NCBI RefSeq assembly: GCF_900188115.1 | Contig: NZ_FZNW01000007.1 | Coordinates: 62,001-126,000 of the forward strand | Direction of reading: 5' to 3' | Length of the DNA: 64,000 bases | From: Haloechinothrix alba | Lineage (GTDB): Bacteria > Actinomycetota > Actinomycetes > Mycobacteriales > Pseudonocardiaceae | Program-made: the position numbers and the translations under genes | Shown here: piece after piece, positions 33,879 to 42,813 of the stretch | Layout of the letters: each line of letters starts with the position of its first letter | Numbering within the stretch: position 1 is the stretch's first letter | Notes under the pieces: generated by a model | What the model was told of the DNA's origin: nothing | Databases searched by the model: none | Seen by the model: only the letters and a program-made list of their open reading frames with translations

Positions 33879-35513
33879 ATGGGCCCGACGACACTGCTGA
33901 AGGACGCGGTGCACAAGGCCGGTGTCCTGGGGCGCAGCGTTGTGGTGCTGCGGCGCTCCGGCCTCGTCGGTCGCCCCGACGAGGGAATCAGGTCGTTGCT
34001 GGCCATCCGCAAGTACGGCCCGTTCGCCGGCGTGATCGACATGGGCGCCCGGGAACACGGCGGCTCGGTCGCGCTGGCCGACGAGCTGGGCGAGCTGACC
34101 TACGACCAGCTGAACAAGCGGGCGAACGCGCTGGCCCGTGCGCTGGCGACGCGGGGCGTGCGATCCGGCACGGTGATCGCTGCGCTGTGCAGGGACCACC
34201 GCGGGCTGGTGACCGCGATGGCCGCCTCCGGCAAGCTCGGCGCGAAGCTGCTGATGATGAACACCGGCTTCGCCAAGCCGCAGCTCGCCGACGTCACCAG
34301 GCGCGAGGGCGTCAAGGCGCTCATCTACGACGAGGAGTTCACCGACCTGCTCGACGCGGTGGACCCGCACGTCGATCGTTACCTGGCGTGGGTGGACCAG
34401 GACAGCACCCTGTCGGACCGCTCGATCCCGGTGCTCGAGGAGCTCATCGCCAGCACGGACGACCAGCCGGTGGACACGCCGGACCAACCGGGCGGGTTCA
34501 TCCTGCTCACCAGCGGAACCACCGGTACGCCGAAGGGCGCGCCCCGGGAACGGACCTCCCCGCTGGCCTCAGCGCAGTTCCTGGACCGGATCCCGTTGCG
34601 CAAGGGGGGCGTGACCTACATGGCGGCCCCGATCTTCCACGGCACCGGGCTGTCCCAGGCGCTGCTGTCCTGGGCGCTCGGCTGCAAGGTGGTGCTGACC
34701 CGCAAGTTCGATCCGGAGGACACGCTGCGGCGCGTCGCCGAGCACCGGTGCACCGCGCTGGTCGTGGTCCCGACGATGCTGCAACGCATCATCGACCTCG
34801 ACCCCGGCGTGCTCGCCAAGTACGACACGTCCTCGCTGCGGATCATCTTCGCCGCGGGCTCGGCGATCCCCAGCGATGTCGTCACCCGGACCATGGATGT
34901 CTTCGGCGACGTGCTCTACAACCTCTACGGCTCCACCGAGGTGGCCGTCGCCAGCGTGGCGACACCGCAGGAGCTGCGCGCCCACCCCAGCACCGCGGGG
35001 AAGGCTCCCGTCGGCTGCCGGATCGAGCTCTACGACGAGCAGGGCAACAGCGTGACCGAGCCGGGCCGGATCGGACGCATCTTCGTCGGTAGCGGGCTGA
35101 GCTTCCAGGGCTACACCGACGGCAGGAACAAGGAGCTCATCAACGGGCTGCTCTCCAGCGGTGACGTCGGGTACTTCGACGAGCAGGGGTTGCTGTTCGT
35201 CGTTGGCCGCGACGACGACATGATCGTCTCGGGCGGGGAGAACGTCTTCCCCCTGGAGGTGGAGAACCTGCTCGCCGAGCGTGCGGACGTGCTGGAGGCG
35301 GCCGTCGTCGGGGTCGACGACGAGGAGTTCGGGCAGCGCCTGAAAGCCTGTGTCGTGCCTGCAGAGGGCGCGAAGACGGACGCCGAGGAGATCAAGAACT
35401 ACGTCAAGGCCAACCTGGCGCGCTACAAGGTGCCGCGGGAAGTGGTGTTCCTGGACGTCCTGCCGCGCAACGCCACCGGAAAGCTGCTCCGCAACGAGCT
35501 GTCCGGGGCATAG
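33879..35513 (+). CDS. Long-chain acyl-CoA synthetase (FadD type)
   Basis: This 544-residue adenylate-forming enzyme activates a fatty acid to acyl-CoA via acyl-AMP. The ATP loop ILLTSGTTGTPKGAP lies near residue 207-221, the YGSTE motif LYNLYGSTEVAVAS near residue 347, the VGRDDDMIVSGGENVFP hinge near residue 443, and the catalytic lysine in NATGKLLRNEL near the end. ATG 33879 is chosen because GGAGG lies at 33866-33870; a start at 33792 would fall just behind the operator. Closest in style to mycobacterial FadD2 (Rv0270), judged by memory only. Its stop is 2 bp from the convergent TetR gene. Confidence 0.9.
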   Translation: MGPTTLLKDAVHKAGVLGRSVVVLRRSGLVGRPDEGIRSLLAIRKYGPFAGVIDMGAREHGGSVALADELGELTYDQLNKRANALARALATRGVRSGTVIAALCRDHRGLVTAMAASGKLGAKLLMMNTGFAKPQLADVTRREGVKALIYDEEFTDLLDAVDPHVDRYLAWVDQDSTLSDRSIPVLEELIASTDDQPVDTPDQPGGFILLTSGTTGTPKGAPRERTSPLASAQFLDRIPLRKGGVTYMAAPIFHGTGLSQALLSWALGCKVVLTRKFDPEDTLRRVAEHRCTALVVVPTMLQRIIDLDPGVLAKYDTSSLRIIFAAGSAIPSDVVTRTMDVFGDVLYNLYGSTEVAVASVATPQELRAHPSTAGKAPVGCRIELYDEQGNSVTEPGRIGRIFVGSGLSFQGYTDGRNKELINGLLSSGDVGYFDEQGLLFVVGRDDDMIVSGGENVFPLEVENLLAERADVLEAAVVGVDDEEFGQRLKACVVPAEGAKTDAEEIKNYVKANLARYKVPREVVFLDVLPRNATGKLLRNELSGA

Positions 35514-35515
35514 CG

Positions 35516-36151
35516 CTAACGTGCGGACTCGGCCCGCTGCCCGGCGAGGTGCACCGCCCGCCGCAGCGTTCCGGTGAGCAGGCGCAACACCTCGGCACGG
35601 TCGCCGATCGTGTGCCGGGCCCAGGTCAGTCCGAGCTCCTCTGCGAAGGACAGCCACGCGGTCACCGCTGCGCGTTCCAGCTCGCTGGGCTGCTCGATCC
35701 CGAGCGCGCCGATCAGCTTCCCGGCCAGCGCGGCCCGGGTCTCCTCGAAGATCTCCCGCGCCCAGTCCTCGGCGCCGGAGCTGCGCAGCAGTGCCAGGTA
35801 CGGCTCGTGCCTGCGCTCGAGGAAGTCGAGGTACTCGGTCAGGATCGCCTCGATGGTGCCCGCGCGCCCCGCGGAGTCCTCGCGGACCCACATCGCGTGC
35901 AGCAGGCGCCTGCTGGCCGCGCGGACCACCTCGGCGTAGTAGTCCCGCTTGGTGGGGAAGTAGTGGAACAGCAGGCTGCGCGAGATCCCGGCGCCGGCGG
36001 CCACGTCGTCGACGGTGATCTGGTGCAGCGGGCGCCGCGTGAGCATCTCCAGCCCGATACCGATCAGCTGCTCGCGCCGCTGGACGGGGTCCTGCCTGCT
36101 GCGCCGTGTCGCGCTCCGCCCGGTGCCGGACGGAGCGGGCCGTCGTGTCAT
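35516..36151 (-). CDS. TetR-family transcriptional regulator
   Basis: This 211-residue regulator has an Arg-rich N-terminus and the TetR helix-turn-helix (residues 25-70: HQITVDDVAAGAGISRSLLF, then HYFPTKRDYYAEV). ATG 36151 has GGGAGG upstream. It is divergent from the acyl-CoA dehydrogenase operon with 58 bp between starts; in that gap an 11-bp palindrome GAGCAATGCTC (36174-36184) is a likely autoregulatory site. It is convergent with the FadD gene. Control of fatty acid or related catabolism by an acyl-CoA ligand is the usual theme for this setting and is inferred. Confidence 0.9.
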   Translation of the reverse strand: MTRRPAPSGTGRSATRRSRQDPVQRREQLIGIGLEMLTRRPLHQITVDDVAAGAGISRSLLFHYFPTKRDYYAEVVRAASRRLLHAMWVREDSAGRAGTIEAILTEYLDFLERRHEPYLALLRSSGAEDWAREIFEETRAALAGKLIGALGIEQPSELERAAVTAWLSFAEELGLTWARHTIGDRAEVLRLLTGTLRRAVHLAGQRAESAR

Positions 36152-36173
36152 GGACCTCCCTTCGCAGGCTGTT

Positions 36174-36199
36174 GAGCAATGCTCGATAGCTACTGTAGC
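36174..36199. promoter_or_regulatory. Paired palindromes between TetR and acyl-CoA dehydrogenase genes
   Basis: Two 11-bp odd palindromes lie in the 58-bp divergent gap: GAGCAATGCTC (36174-36184) and GCTACTGTAGC (36189-36199). The second contains TACTGT, which could be the -10 of the dehydrogenase operon. A repressor bound here would block both directions. Seen as symmetry only; the binding protein is presumed to be the adjacent TetR. Confidence 0.5.
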
Positions 36200-36209
36200 G
36201 TGTACCGGC

Positions 36210-37472
36210 ATGGACTTCTCGCCATCGCAGGCGGCCGCCGAGTACCGGCACCGGGTCGCCGAGTTCATCGCGCGCGAGATCGAGCCGGTCGAGGCGGAGT
36301 ACCACCGATCGCTGCGCGGCCTGGACGATCCGTGGGTGGTCCTTCCCGTCATCGACGAGCTCAAGGGCAAGGCGCGCGCCGAGGGGTTGTGGAACCTCTT
36401 CCTGCCCCCGGCATCGGACGGAAGCGGGATGTCGCATGTGGACTACGCTCCGCTCGCCGAGCTGATGGGCCGCTCGTTCATCGCGCCGGAGATCTTCAAC
36501 TGCAACGCACCGGACACCGGTAACGCCGAGGTGTTGCTGCACTACGGGAGCCAGTACCAGCGCAAGCAATGGCTCGAACCGTTGCTGGAGGGGCGGATCC
36601 GCTCGGCCTTCTGCATGACCGAACCGGACGTCGCCTCGTCGGACGCGACGAACATGGCCGCGACCGCGGTCGCCGACGGCGACGAGGTCGTGCTGAACGG
36701 CCGCAAGTGGTTCAGTACCGGGGTCGGCCACCCGAACTGCGGTTTCGTGATCTTCATGGCGGTGACGGACGCGGACGCGCACCGGCACGCGCGGCACTCG
36801 ATGGTGATCGTGCCGACGGATGCGCCGGGCTTCCGGGTCGAGCGGATGCTTCCCGTGTTCGGCTACCGGGACGAGCCGTACGGGCACGGCGAGGTCACCT
36901 TCACCGATGTGCGTGTGCCGCGCGAGAACGTCGTCGCAGGGCTCGGGCGCGGCTTCGAGATCGCGCAGGGCAGGCTGGGGCCGGGCCGGGTGCACCACTG
37001 CATGCGGTTGATCGGGCTCGCCGAGCGGGCGCTGGAGCTGGCGCTGCGGCGCGGCACCGAGCGGGTGGCTTTCGGTAAGCCGCTGGCCAACCTCGGTGGC
37101 AACCGGGAACGGATCGCCCGCGCGCGGATCGAGATCAACCAGGCGCGCCTGCTGGTGCTGCACGCCGCGTGGCTGCTCGACACCCAGGGCATCGCGGGGG
37201 CGTACTCCGAGGTGTCGCAGATCAAGGCCGCCGTTCCGGAGATGGCCGAACGAGTGATCGACACGGCGATGCGTATGCACGGCGCTGCGGGCTTCACCGA
37301 CGACGTCCCGCTGGCGGCCGCCTTCGCGAACGCGCGCTCGCTGCGCATGGCCGACGGCCCGGACGAGGTGCACCTCGGGGTCGTGGCGCGCAACGAGCTC
37401 GCGCCGTACCAGGAAGCCGCGCGCGCACGCGACGCGGCGGGAGCGGACCCGACAGAGAAGGGTGCCGGATGA
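36210..37472 (+). CDS. Acyl-CoA dehydrogenase
   Basis: This 420-residue FAD enzyme should oxidise an acyl-CoA at the alpha-beta bond. Recognisable parts are FCMTEPDVASSDATNM near residue 135, RKWFSTGVGHPNC near residue 163, and the C-terminal helical segment with AAVPEMAERVIDTAMRMHGAAGF near residue 340-362. It belongs to the longer FadE type seen with phosphotransferase neighbours. ATG 36210 follows the operator region closely; no strong Shine-Dalgarno site is seen, so a very short leader is possible. The stop overlaps the SDR gene (ATGA). Substrate is unknown. Confidence 0.9.
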   Translation: MDFSPSQAAAEYRHRVAEFIAREIEPVEAEYHRSLRGLDDPWVVLPVIDELKGKARAEGLWNLFLPPASDGSGMSHVDYAPLAELMGRSFIAPEIFNCNAPDTGNAEVLLHYGSQYQRKQWLEPLLEGRIRSAFCMTEPDVASSDATNMAATAVADGDEVVLNGRKWFSTGVGHPNCGFVIFMAVTDADAHRHARHSMVIVPTDAPGFRVERMLPVFGYRDEPYGHGEVTFTDVRVPRENVVAGLGRGFEIAQGRLGPGRVHHCMRLIGLAERALELALRRGTERVAFGKPLANLGGNRERIARARIEINQARLLVLHAAWLLDTQGIAGAYSEVSQIKAAVPEMAERVIDTAMRMHGAAGFTDDVPLAAAFANARSLRMADGPDEVHLGVVARNELAPYQEAARARDAAGADPTEKGAG

Positions 37473-38224
37473 CACGGGGACGGACCAATATCGTGATCAC
37501 CGGGGCGAGCTCCGGCCTCGGTGAGGGGATGGCACGGGAGTTCGCGGCGAAGGGCTGCAACCTCGGCCTGTGTGCCCGCCGCACGGACCGGCTGGACGAG
37601 CTCGCCGCGGAGCTGCGCCGTTCGTACCCGGACATCACCGTGGTCACCAAGAAGCTCGATGTCTGCGACCATCACGCGGTGTTCCGGACCTTCGGCGAGT
37701 TCCGCGCCGAGCTGGGGTCGCTGGACCGCGTGATCGCCAACGCGGGGCTCGGTAAGGGGCAGCCGATCGGTACGGGCTACTTCGAGGCGAACAAGCAGAC
37801 GCTGGAGACCAATATCGGTGGGCTGCTCGCCCAGTGCGAGGCCGCCGTCGAGATCTTCACCGAGCAACGCTCCGGGCATCTCGTCGTGGTCTCGTCGGTC
37901 GCCGCCGTGCGCGGCATGCGGGGTCCTGTCACCGCATACGCCGCGTCCAAGGCCGCAGCCGCCTCCCTCGCGGAGGGCATCCGGGCGCAACACCATCGCG
38001 GGCCGATCACCGTGACCACGCTGTACCCGGGCTTCATCGAGTCGGAGATGACCGGACGGGCGGGTAAGACCCCGCTGATGGTGGACGCGAACACGGGAGC
38101 CAAGGCCCTGGTCTCGGCCATCGAGAAGGAACGTCCGAAGGCCTACGTGCCGTGGTGGCCGTGGACGCTGCTGGCACAGGTCCTGCGTTTCGCCCCGCTG
38201 GGATGGGTGAGGAAGTTCTCGTGA
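37469..38224 (+). CDS. Short-chain dehydrogenase/reductase
   Basis: This 251-residue SDR has the cofactor motif NIVITGASSGLGEGMA (residues 6-21), an NAG segment (VIANAGLGKG near residue 88), a catalytic serine in VVSSVAAV and YAASKAAAASL near residue 155. It ends in a hydrophobic VPWWPWTLLAQVLRFAPLGW stretch that may touch the membrane. It is coupled by overlaps to the dehydrogenase before it and the phosphotransferase after it, so the operon likely processes one lipid substrate. Substrate unknown. Confidence 0.9.
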   Translation: MTRGRTNIVITGASSGLGEGMAREFAAKGCNLGLCARRTDRLDELAAELRRSYPDITVVTKKLDVCDHHAVFRTFGEFRAELGSLDRVIANAGLGKGQPIGTGYFEANKQTLETNIGGLLAQCEAAVEIFTEQRSGHLVVVSSVAAVRGMRGPVTAYAASKAAAASLAEGIRAQHHRGPITVTTLYPGFIESEMTGRAGKTPLMVDANTGAKALVSAIEKERPKAYVPWWPWTLLAQVLRFAPLGWVRKFS

Positions 38225-39300
38225 CAGACGTGTTCGACAACCCCGATGCCCTCCGCGAGGAGGACGCCTTCGACACGGACGCTGTGCACGCCTGGCTGAG
38301 CGAGCGGGTGGCAGGGCTGTCCGGCCCGCCTGCGGTGCGGCAGTTCTCCCGGGGCGCGTCCAACCTCACCTACCTGCTGACCTACCCCGACCGGGAGCTG
38401 GTCCTGCGCAGGCCGCCTGCCGGGGTCAAGGCGGCCTCCGCGCACGACATGGGCAGGGAGTACCGCGTGCAGGCCGGGTTGAGACGCGAGTTCCCGTACG
38501 TGCCGGAGATGCTCGCCTACTGCGACGACCCTGGCGTGATCGGCTCGGAGTTCTATGTCATGCGGCGCCTGCCCGGCATCATCCTGCGCAGCGACCTCCC
38601 GGAGGGGCTCGAGCTCGGCGAGGATGGCGCGAGGGACCTGTCGAGGAGGTTCGTCGACACGCTCGTCGAGCTGCACAACGTGGACGTGCACGCGGCGGGG
38701 CTCGCCGACCTCGGTAAGGGCGCCGGGTACGTGCGCAGGCAGATCGACGGCTGGTCGGATCGGTACCGCAAGGCACGCACGGACAACGTCGGCGACTTCG
38801 AGAGCGTGATGCGCTGGCTGGACGCCAACCAGCCGGACGATGTCCGGATCTGCCTGATCCACAACGACTTCCGTTTCGACAACATCGTGTTCGACGCGCC
38901 GGAGACGATGAACGTCGTCGGTGTGCTCGACTGGGAGATGGCCACACTCGGCGACCCGCTGATGGAGCTCGGCGCCACGCTGGCCTACTGGGTGCAGGCC
39001 GACGACGACGAGATCATGCACAGCAGCAGGCGCCAGTCAACGCACCTACCCGGCATGCTCACCAGGGACGAGGTGGTCGCCCGCTACACCGAGCGGACGG
39101 GGCTCTCCCCGGAGAACTGGACGTTCTACGAGGTCTACGGGCTGTTCCGGCTCGCCGTGATCATCCAGCAGATCTACCGGCGTTACCACGACGGGTACAC
39201 GACGAACCCGGCCTTCGCCGACTTCTGGATGTTCGTCGGCTACCTCGAGTGGCGTTGCGAGCAGATCATCGCGGGTCACCGTCCGGGAGGGGCCGCCTGA
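38221..39300 (+). CDS. Aminoglycoside-phosphotransferase-fold kinase, acyl-CoA-dehydrogenase-linked
   Basis: This 359-residue protein has the APH/choline-kinase fold. RQFSRGASNLTYLLTY near residue 40-55 is the nucleotide loop, CLIHNDFRFDNIVFD near residue 210-225 the catalytic Brenner motif with Asp, and GVLDWEMATLGDPLMELG near residue 236-253 the metal-binding segment. In many actinomycetes such kinases sit beside acyl-CoA dehydrogenases (as in the N-terminal domain of ACAD10/11, which phosphorylates hydroxyacyl-CoA). That role is likely here but inferred. GTG 38221 overlaps the SDR stop. Confidence 0.88.
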   Translation: MTDVFDNPDALREEDAFDTDAVHAWLSERVAGLSGPPAVRQFSRGASNLTYLLTYPDRELVLRRPPAGVKAASAHDMGREYRVQAGLRREFPYVPEMLAYCDDPGVIGSEFYVMRRLPGIILRSDLPEGLELGEDGARDLSRRFVDTLVELHNVDVHAAGLADLGKGAGYVRRQIDGWSDRYRKARTDNVGDFESVMRWLDANQPDDVRICLIHNDFRFDNIVFDAPETMNVVGVLDWEMATLGDPLMELGATLAYWVQADDDEIMHSSRRQSTHLPGMLTRDEVVARYTERTGLSPENWTFYEVYGLFRLAVIIQQIYRRYHDGYTTNPAFADFWMFVGYLEWRCEQIIAGHRPGGAA

Positions 39301-39944
39301 TGGGTGCGATCTACCTCGTCCGGCACGGGCAGGCGTCGTTCGGCTCGCACGACTACGATGCGCTGTCCGAGCGGGGACTGCGGCAGGCTGCCGTGGTGGG
39401 AGACGAGCTGCGGCGCAGGGGCCCGCGCGTCACCCACGTGTTCAGCGGCACGATGCGGCGCCAGCGCGACACCGCGGAGGCCGCGGGTTTCGACGCGCGG
39501 CAGGACGCCCGCTGGAACGAGTACGCCCACCAGGAGGTGCTCGCCGCGCACACCGCGCTCGACGGCAGCGAGCTGGCCGACCCCCGCACGTTCCAGGCCG
39601 CGCTGGATTCGGCGCTGGGGCAGTGGGTCCGGGCGGGTTCGGCCGTGGACGGGGCCGAGGGGTGGCCGGAGTTCGCCTGCCGCGTGCACGCCGCGTTCGA
39701 CGAGGTCCTCGGGTCGCTCGGTAAGGGAGAGGACGCGGTGGTGTTCACCTCGGGTGGCGTGATCGGCGCGCTCGTGGCGCGCGTGCTCGGCCAGCAGGCG
39801 GAGACCTTCATCGGCCTGCACAGGGTGACCTGCAACGGGGGTATCACCAAGCTCGTCACGGGTCGCTCCGGGACCAACCTGGTGTCGTTCAACGAGCACG
39901 GCCACCTGGAGAACGACTCCTCCGATCTGTTGACCTATCGCTGA
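39300..39944 (+). CDS. Histidine phosphatase (phosphoglycerate mutase-like)
   Basis: This 214-residue enzyme has the catalytic motif IYLVRHGQASFG at residues 4-15, the second Arg in FSGTMRRQRDTAEAAGFDA near residue 47, and the second histidine region VVFTSGGVIGALVARVLG near residue 150. GGVI in place of the usual SHG means the second catalytic histidine may be lost or replaced. It overlaps the kinase stop by one base. In this operon it may remove the phosphate added by the kinase or act on another metabolite; that is inference. Confidence 0.82.
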   Translation: MGAIYLVRHGQASFGSHDYDALSERGLRQAAVVGDELRRRGPRVTHVFSGTMRRQRDTAEAAGFDARQDARWNEYAHQEVLAAHTALDGSELADPRTFQAALDSALGQWVRAGSAVDGAEGWPEFACRVHAAFDEVLGSLGKGEDAVVFTSGGVIGALVARVLGQQAETFIGLHRVTCNGGITKLVTGRSGTNLVSFNEHGHLENDSSDLLTYR

Positions 39945-39955
39945 CGGGAGATGCC

Positions 39956-40885
39956 ATGACGATCACCTCGTTCACCGGTACGCAGCTCATCCCGGTCAAC
40001 GGCACCGGGCCCGAGGACGTCGTCGTCGATGACGACGGGCAGGTCTACGCCGGTCTCGACGACGGGCGGATCATCCGGGTCGCCGGCGGCGGCAACCGCA
40101 TCGACACGGTGGCGCGTGTCGCGGGCAGGCCGTTGGGCATCGAGCTCTACGGCGCGGACGAGCTGCTGGTCTGCGCATCCGACCACGGGCTGCTCGCGGT
40201 GACGATCCGGACAGGCGAGGTGCGCACGCTGGTGGACAGCGTCGCGGGCAGTCGCATCCTGGGATGCAACAACGCCGCGGTCGGGGCCGACGGCACGGTG
40301 TTCTTCAGCGACTCCTCGCAGCGCTTCCCCATCCCGGATTTCCGCTCGGACATGATCGAGCGCACCGGAACGGGCAGGGTGTTCCGGCGCGACCCGGACG
40401 GCACGGTCACCGAGGTGGCAGGTGGCCTGCAGTTCGCCAACGGGGTCGCGCTCGCCCCGGACGAGTCGTTCGTGGTGATCGCCGAGACCACCACCTGCCG
40501 GCTACACCGGCTCTGGATAGCCGGCGACCGGGCAGGGCAGCGGGAAGTGTTCGCCGAGGGGCTGAGCGGTTACCCGGACAACGCCTCCACAGGGTCCGAC
40601 GGGTTGATCTGGGTCGCGATACCCAGCCCTGCCGTCCCGGCGCTCCCGCTCGTGCAGCGTATGCCTGCGGCGGCGCGGTCGCTCGTGCGCAGGCTGCCCA
40701 CCTCCCTGCAGCCGTCCCCGGGACGCGAGGTCGGCGCCGTGGCGTTCGACGCGACCGGCGGCGTCGTGCGGCGGCGCGGCGGGACGGTCGAGGGGTTCAC
40801 GATGCTCACCGGCGTGCGGGAGCAGGGCGGCACGCTGTACTGCGGCAGCCTCACCGAGGGCGCGATCCTCACGACCGACCGCTGA
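39956..40885 (+). CDS. SMP-30/gluconolactonase-like beta-propeller
   Basis: This 309-residue protein has the six-bladed propeller pattern of the SMP-30/strictosidine-synthase-like group: GPEDVVVDDDGQVYAGLDDG near residue 19, NNAAVGADGTVFFSDSS near residue 104, ANGVALAPDESFVVIAET near residue 160, and PDNASTGSDGLIWVAIPSP near residue 203. Members are metal-dependent lactonases or esterases. It is the last gene of the acyl-CoA dehydrogenase operon, 11 bp after the phosphatase. No signal peptide is seen. A lactone hydrolysis step is plausible but not shown. Confidence 0.85.
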   Translation: MTITSFTGTQLIPVNGTGPEDVVVDDDGQVYAGLDDGRIIRVAGGGNRIDTVARVAGRPLGIELYGADELLVCASDHGLLAVTIRTGEVRTLVDSVAGSRILGCNNAAVGADGTVFFSDSSQRFPIPDFRSDMIERTGTGRVFRRDPDGTVTEVAGGLQFANGVALAPDESFVVIAETTTCRLHRLWIAGDRAGQREVFAEGLSGYPDNASTGSDGLIWVAIPSPAVPALPLVQRMPAAARSLVRRLPTSLQPSPGREVGAVAFDATGGVVRRRGGTVEGFTMLTGVREQGGTLYCGSLTEGAILTTDR

Positions 40886-40983
40886 GAGGCCCCGAGCCCG
40901 GGCCCGGGCCCGGTCCCGTTCCGCGGCATTCCGCGTGTGGTCTCCGGGCGTGCATGGTTGGGGGCACGTGACACACTGGCGGG

Positions 40984-41730
40984 GTGTCCGACTCTCCCCT
41001 GCTCGGTGCGTACGGCTCGTTCCTGGACGGCCCGCTGCGCATGCTCGGCTCCGCAGGCCCGGAAGAGGAGGGGATCCGGCAGGCCGCGTGGGTCGCCCGC
41101 TGCGTCGGCAGGGGTGAGGCCGCCCCGTTGGGGCGCGAGGACATCTCGGCGCTCGCGGGCCTGTTGCGGACCCGCCGTTACCGGCCGGGGACGGTGCTCT
41201 ATACCGCGGGCACGGCCTCGGCAGGGGTGTGGATCGTGCGCAGCGGCCGGGTCGAGCTGTCGGTCGGCTCGGGTGGCAGGCGGGTCGTCGTGCACCTCCT
41301 GCAACCGGGCGATGTGGATGGCGATGTCGAGTACCTGCTTGACATGCCGTTCCCGTACACGGCACGAGCGGTCGACGACGCCACCGTGCTGCACCTCGAC
41401 AGCTCCCAGTTCGAGAAGTTGCTGGTCAAGAGGCCACCGATCGCCCGACGCTGGCTGTCGAGCATAGCGATGCGGCTGGCGGCCAGCCAGAGCAGGCTGC
41501 TCGGCGTGCTCGGCAGGAGCCTGCCGGAGCAGGTGGCTACGTTGCTCATCGAGGAGTCCACCAGCGGAGAGGTCCCCCTTCCGCAGCGCACCCTCGCCGC
41601 GATGCTCGGCGTGCGCAGGCCCTCGCTGAACAAGGTACTCAAGGAGTTCGAGGGGGACGGGCTGATCCGGGTCCGCTACGGTGCGATCGACATCGTCGAT
41701 GCGGAGGCACTGGCGCTGCGCACCGCGTGA
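40984..41730 (+). CDS. Crp/Fnr-family transcriptional regulator
   Basis: This 248-residue regulator has an N-terminal cyclic-nucleotide-binding-like domain (YRPGTVLYTAGTASAGVWIV near residue 65, VVVHLLQPGDVDGDVEYLL near residue 100) and a C-terminal winged helix (PLPQRTLAAMLGVRRPSLNKVLKEFE near residue 200). The canonical cAMP-binding Arg/Ser pair is not evident, so another ligand or none is likely. GTG 40984 begins the conserved region. It overlaps or abuts the asparaginase gene after it, making that gene a probable functional partner. Confidence 0.87.
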   Translation: MSDSPLLGAYGSFLDGPLRMLGSAGPEEEGIRQAAWVARCVGRGEAAPLGREDISALAGLLRTRRYRPGTVLYTAGTASAGVWIVRSGRVELSVGSGGRRVVVHLLQPGDVDGDVEYLLDMPFPYTARAVDDATVLHLDSSQFEKLLVKRPPIARRWLSSIAMRLAASQSRLLGVLGRSLPEQVATLLIEESTSGEVPLPQRTLAAMLGVRRPSLNKVLKEFEGDGLIRVRYGAIDIVDAEALALRTA

Positions 41731-41762
41731 CGGACGGCGGCACGGTACGGCAGAGGAGGGGT

Positions 41763-42740
41763 ATGCCCGCCGCGGACAGGCGCGTTCCGGCGCACGAGCC
41801 GGTCGCCCACGTGATGCGTTCCGGGCTCGTGGAGAGCGTGCACTACGGCTCTGTGGTGGTGCTCGGCGCGCACGGCTCCGAGCTGCTCGCGATGGGCGAT
41901 GTGGATGCCGCGTGCTACCCGCGGTCGACACTGAAGCCGGTGCAGGGGACCGCGTTGGTGCGCTGCGGGCTCGAGCTGCCCGCCGAGCTGCTCGCGCTCG
42001 CTGTTGCCAGCCATTCCGGGGAAGCGAGGCACGTCGATGGTGTCCGCCGGTTGCTGGCAGGCTACGGCCTTGACGAGCCGGATCTGGGCAACACCCCTGG
42101 CCTGCCAGCGGGCGAGGCGGCCCGGCGGGAGTGGCTGGCCGCAGGGCGCGGTGCCGAGCGGCTGCCGCAGAACTGCTCGGGCAAGCACGCCGCGATGCTC
42201 GCCGTGTCGAAGCTGCGCGGGCACTCCACGGCGAACTACCTGGACCCGGACCATCCGGTGCAGCGCGAGATCGAGCGCACCGTGACGGAGCTGTCCGGCG
42301 AGGCGGTCGCGCACGTCGCTGTGGACGGCTGCGGCGCCCCGCTGTTCGCGCTGTCGTTGCGCGGGGTGGCCCGCTGTATCGGCCGGATCGCCGCGGCAGC
42401 CGACGGCACGCCGGAGGGCACCGTCGCGTCGGCGATGCGCGCGCACCCGGAGATGGTGGGTGGCAACGGGCGCTCGGCGACCCTGCTGATGACGGCGGTA
42501 CCCGGGATGCTGGCCAAGGACGGCGCGGAAGGTATGTACGTGGCGGCGTGCGGCGATGGCACCGCCGTGGCGGTCAAGCTCGCCGACGGTGGCGACCGCG
42601 CCAGGGTGGCCGTGACCGCCGCCGCACTGGACCGCGCGGGCGTGCCGCCCGCCTCGCTGGCCGGTGTCGACGGCGCGACGCCCGCCACCGCGCCGGGTAT
42701 CGTGCCGGCAGGCGAGCTGGCCGGGCACTGGGACGGGTGA
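41763..42740 (+). CDS. Asparaginase of the PF06089 (asparaginase II) family
   Basis: This 325-residue enzyme belongs to a family unrelated to the classical asparaginases. Segments seen are PVAHVMRSGLVESVHYGSVV at the start, CYPRSTLKPVQGTALV near residue 53, SHSGEARHVDGV near residue 84, LPQNCSGKHAAML near residue 134 and MVGGNGRSATLLMTAVPGML near residue 228-248. Known members hydrolyse asparagine by a serine-lysine mechanism. ATG 41763 follows AGGAGG at 41754-41759. A GTG at 41727 overlapping the Crp-type stop would add 12 residues and couple the two genes. It should contribute nitrogen supply. Confidence 0.87.
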   Translation: MPAADRRVPAHEPVAHVMRSGLVESVHYGSVVVLGAHGSELLAMGDVDAACYPRSTLKPVQGTALVRCGLELPAELLALAVASHSGEARHVDGVRRLLAGYGLDEPDLGNTPGLPAGEAARREWLAAGRGAERLPQNCSGKHAAMLAVSKLRGHSTANYLDPDHPVQREIERTVTELSGEAVAHVAVDGCGAPLFALSLRGVARCIGRIAAAADGTPEGTVASAMRAHPEMVGGNGRSATLLMTAVPGMLAKDGAEGMYVAACGDGTAVAVKLADGGDRARVAVTAAALDRAGVPPASLAGVDGATPATAPGIVPAGELAGHWDG

Positions 42741-42813
42741 GGCGGGTCCGGACTCTGGCGTGTATCGAGCCCTTGTCCGGCCGCTGTGACGGCCCCGGGC
42801 CCTGGAGCAACCG

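Noticed and set aside
34569-37475. Very long open frame of 968 codons on the minus strand
   Set aside because: It overlaps the real FadD, TetR and acyl-CoA dehydrogenase genes, has no family-like sequence and is rich in Arg/His/Pro, as expected for an antisense shadow in high-GC DNA.
40886-40983. CCCGGG-rich run and GTGACAC segment before the Crp-type gene
   Set aside because: The GC run can fold but has no U-tract, and the GTGACAC segment lacks the second half of a Crp site.
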